A stretch of 23,148 nucleotides of DNA from Pseudaeromonas sp038247115 (GTDB taxonomy: Bacteria > Pseudomonadota > Gammaproteobacteria > Enterobacterales > Aeromonadaceae): the NCBI GenBank assembly GCA_038247115.1, contig JBBRVG010000068.1, positions 1-23,148 on the forward strand. Direction: 5' to 3'. Shown here piece by piece: positions 22,801 through 23,148 of the stretch (position 1 is its first letter; each line of letters starts with the position of its first letter). Below the pieces are notes generated by a model, which did not search any database, had not been told where the DNA came from, and saw only the letters and a list, made by a program, of their open reading frames with translations. The position numbers and the translations under genes were made by a program.

Positions 22801-23148
22801 ACGGGTGATACTGGTGGCTCGCCGGGGCTCAATCCAGGACCAGCTCGATCACTTGCCGATCCTGGCACCTTTACCTTTGGCGCCCCTCCCTCTCAAGGCT
22901 CTGCCACCGACGCCGTTACAACACCCCTACTCGCACCCCGAGCTGGAGTTCTTCAACGGCTTGGGCGGTTTTGCAAGCCATGGCACCGAATATGTCACCC
23001 TGCTGAGCGCGGGTAACACCACACCAGCGCCCTGGGTCAATGTGATTGCCAATCCCAATTTCGGCTTTCAAGTCTCCGCTGAAGGCAGTGGCTATACCTG
23101 GGCCGAAAATAGTCGGGAGAATCAGCTGACGCCCTGGTCCAACGATCC
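16814..23148 (+). CDS. ndvB: Cyclic beta-1,2-glucan synthase (NdvB/ChvB-type), 3' end outside window
   Basis: An open frame of 2,111 codons runs to the window end. The family is usually near 2,800 residues, so about 700 are missing. Visible in order: an N-terminal helical domain with WLLDNYHLVEAQIREIRDDL; transmembrane segments near 409-460; a GT84 glycosyltransferase region with DADTR (632-636) and RQHRWTRGDW (778-787); more membrane segments near 826-865 and 942-993; a glycoamylase-like domain with HNYMAHHQGM (1481-1490); then GH94-like phosphorylase domains starting about 1570, with FNGLGGF (about 2047) and ENSRENQLTPWSND at the edge. In rhizobia and Brucella such enzymes build, size and cyclise periplasmic glucans for osmotic balance and host interaction. 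The start could be 16805 or 16814. The latter overlaps a small upstream ORF. Confidence 0.93.
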   Translation, partial: MKNWFRTSLLSHAAVTPWHNETPIREELFGLERLEQHAISLAEAQVISRHPPRVQPLHSRLQENATVLLAAYRAGAAELEQGRELAHAAEWLLDNYHLVEAQIREIRDDLPPGYYRQLPKLAAGPFAGYPRVFGIAWAFVAHTDSHFDPDMLRHFILAYQRVQPLTIGELWAVAITLRIVLIENLRRLAEQITVARQIRADADALGLRLLETGCGQSALNDDIASRAPGPLSELFAAQLAKGLRDQDPRTTPALGWLEERLALQGVSIDEVVLHSQQRQGASNVTVRNVITSMRLISDIDWTELFESMSLVDQILDRDNAFADMDFPTRNLYRSAIEQLARHSDHTEHEVSEEALKAAQRAALTLHGEGAQGAMSDPGYYLVAGGRPTLERQLGFRPPLRLRLSRLPQRLGLWGYGGAIVTLSLLLSGLGVWMLAAYGVNSGWLWLFAACSLLPTSAIATALVNQLLGWNLQATQLPAMDLSLGVPSNLRTLVAVPTLLTSEADLLQQIEQLEIHHLSGISGDLTFALLCDGLDADTETLPADEVLLTTASTAILALNQHYGPGPAGDRFVLLHRHRLFNASENKWMGWERKRGKLQELNALLRGSTTTSFMSIQGQPPILPPDVRYVITLDADTRLPRDCASRLIAKMAHPLNRPCFDAISQRVLSGYGVLQPRVTPSLPLVHVGSNYQRLYSGPGGMDPYATATSDIYQDLFAEGSFTGKGIYDVDAFAAALAGRVPENSLLSHDLFEGIFARAGLVSDIEVVEEFPSRYDVCAKRQHRWTRGDWQLLGWIFGTRRPSAQGLPAQGIPKLGRWKMLDNLRRSLLAPTCFLALVAAWQFPLYPALIATGLLFATLAVPALLPQLAGLWPHKTDLQWRHHLLKIGNDWQRAIMQSLLSWVFLADQSWRMADAIVRTGYRLTISHQHLLEWTTAAQSARHPRLAFLGFYWHMAGGTLLAALLGLVTLIINPQVWPLVVPITALWLIAPWLAYWTSRPRVLAQDLICTPRQATALRLVARQTWRYFETFVTAGENHLPPDNFQDEPRPVVAHRTSPTNMGLYLLSTLAAKDFGWSGVDATLTRLENTLRVMLALPRFKGHFFNWYDTQTLLTLDPAYISSVDSGNLAGHLIVVATTCESWKLEVEHPHIRSGLQDDYLLAQEALDASQAQKSTQGQELAAYLTEIGHHLFGQEPIEQLLLVLLRLTEKTASLGHHLPVTPTEAEADLLFWLDALRTAVVEHAQDQQSSQEYQQRLALRLQAVADTSRNLALGMDFAFLLDPERQLLSIGYSLADNRLDASCYDLLASESRLASLFAIAKGDVITRHWFRLGRLATPLGTGSALISWSGSMFEYLMPSLIMRAPIGSVLEQTNRMIVARQISYGHALGIPWGISESAYNVRDMEFTYQYSNFGVPGLGLKRGLSENRVIAPYATGLATMVNPGAAVKNYQRLAKLGARGRYGFYEALDFTASHLPEDQDFAIVHNYMAHHQGMSIVAIANALNQGSMRQRFHAEPMIQSCELLLQERMPSDVAIIRPRAEEVKASQQHDDLAVNSVRRLLSLPRGAPITHLLSNGRYAIMLTSAGSGYSRWRDIAITRWQEDATRDHWGSFIFLRDTQSGEIWSPSVQPLGGQTEGNEVSFAEDHAEFMHRHGRLTTTLEILVSGETDGEVRRISLTNRSRRTREVELTSYAEIVLAPADADRAHPAFAKLFVVTEYLAEFGALIATRRPRTPDEAHIWAAHFAIVEGEVVAPLQYESDRARFIGRGRTVASAHAMLDGVALSNTVGTVLDPIFSLRQRVKVDPGSITRVAFWTLVATSRHALLELIDQHHNRNAFERAKTLAWTQAQVQLHHLNIQAGDAADFQRLAAPLLYADPRFRVPSEAIVRGLAQQSGLWAHSISGDLPVLLLRIDDIEDLAQVRQLLLAHEYLRMKRLAVDLVIINEHASSYVQDLQASIETAVRSSQSRPRFDTELAHGTVYTLRADLMNHATRDLLHAAARVILVARRGSIQDQLDHLPILAPLPLAPLPLKALPPTPLQHPYSHPELEFFNGLGGFASHGTEYVTLLSAGNTTPAPWVNVIANPNFGFQVSAEGSGYTWAENSRENQLTPWSND

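Overview
The window looks like a chromosomal segment of a gammaproteobacterium. Supporting signs are Shine-Dalgarno starts, several ATGA or short start/stop overlaps, a MetJ-type met-box array, and lipoproteins with Ser at +2. An Aeromonadales-like organism is my guess, but nothing in the sequence proves the genus. I see no tRNA, rRNA, CRISPR array, transposase or integrase.

Layout. (1) 1-523: a poorly coding left edge, holding the C-terminal remnant of a DUF421/YetF-type protein broken by an 11-bp triplication. (2) 568-3194, minus strand: a five-gene operon read right to left, made of a DUF134 HTH regulator, a NifX-like protein with a Cys/His-rich tail, a hotdog thioesterase, an MBL-fold hydrolase and an exported single-domain rhodanese. 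Its promoter carries two GCATATGC palindromes, one over the -35 and one just past the -10. (3) 3439-5750: a LysR regulator divergent from an exported alpha/beta hydrolase, which ends at a good terminator. (4) 5821-7705: an exported cyclophilin-like-fold protein, an MFS efflux transporter one base downstream, then an orphan C-terminal gene fragment. (5) 8060-8980: a DUF62 SAM hydrolase/hydroxide adenosyltransferase family protein with an export signal. (6) 9239-11589: five phased met boxes, homocysteine S-methyltransferase (mmuM) and an overlapping ArcD-like amino acid permease. (7) 11874-14591: a small hypothetical gene, a triple-BON (OsmY-like) protein, a DUF4398 lipoprotein and an OmpA-like lipoprotein, closed by a terminator. 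(8) 14733-23148: an unknown protein, a 35-codon ORF coupled to a GGDEF diguanylate cyclase, and a 34-codon ORF coupled to a very large cyclic beta-1,2-glucan synthase (ndvB-type) that runs off the right end.

How the genes may work together. The minus-strand operon suggests handling of a metal or reduced sulfur species (inference). Genes at 9239-11589 look like a methionine-repressed methyl-donor salvage unit. The right half (BON, DUF4398, OmpA-like, GGDEF, glucan synthase) reads as an envelope or osmotic adaptation neighbourhood. The most worthwhile leads are the DUF134 operator pair and its operon, the MetJ-controlled mmuM-permease pair, the exported SAM hydrolase, and the two unlisted small ORFs whose stops overlap the starts of the cyclase and the glucan synthase.
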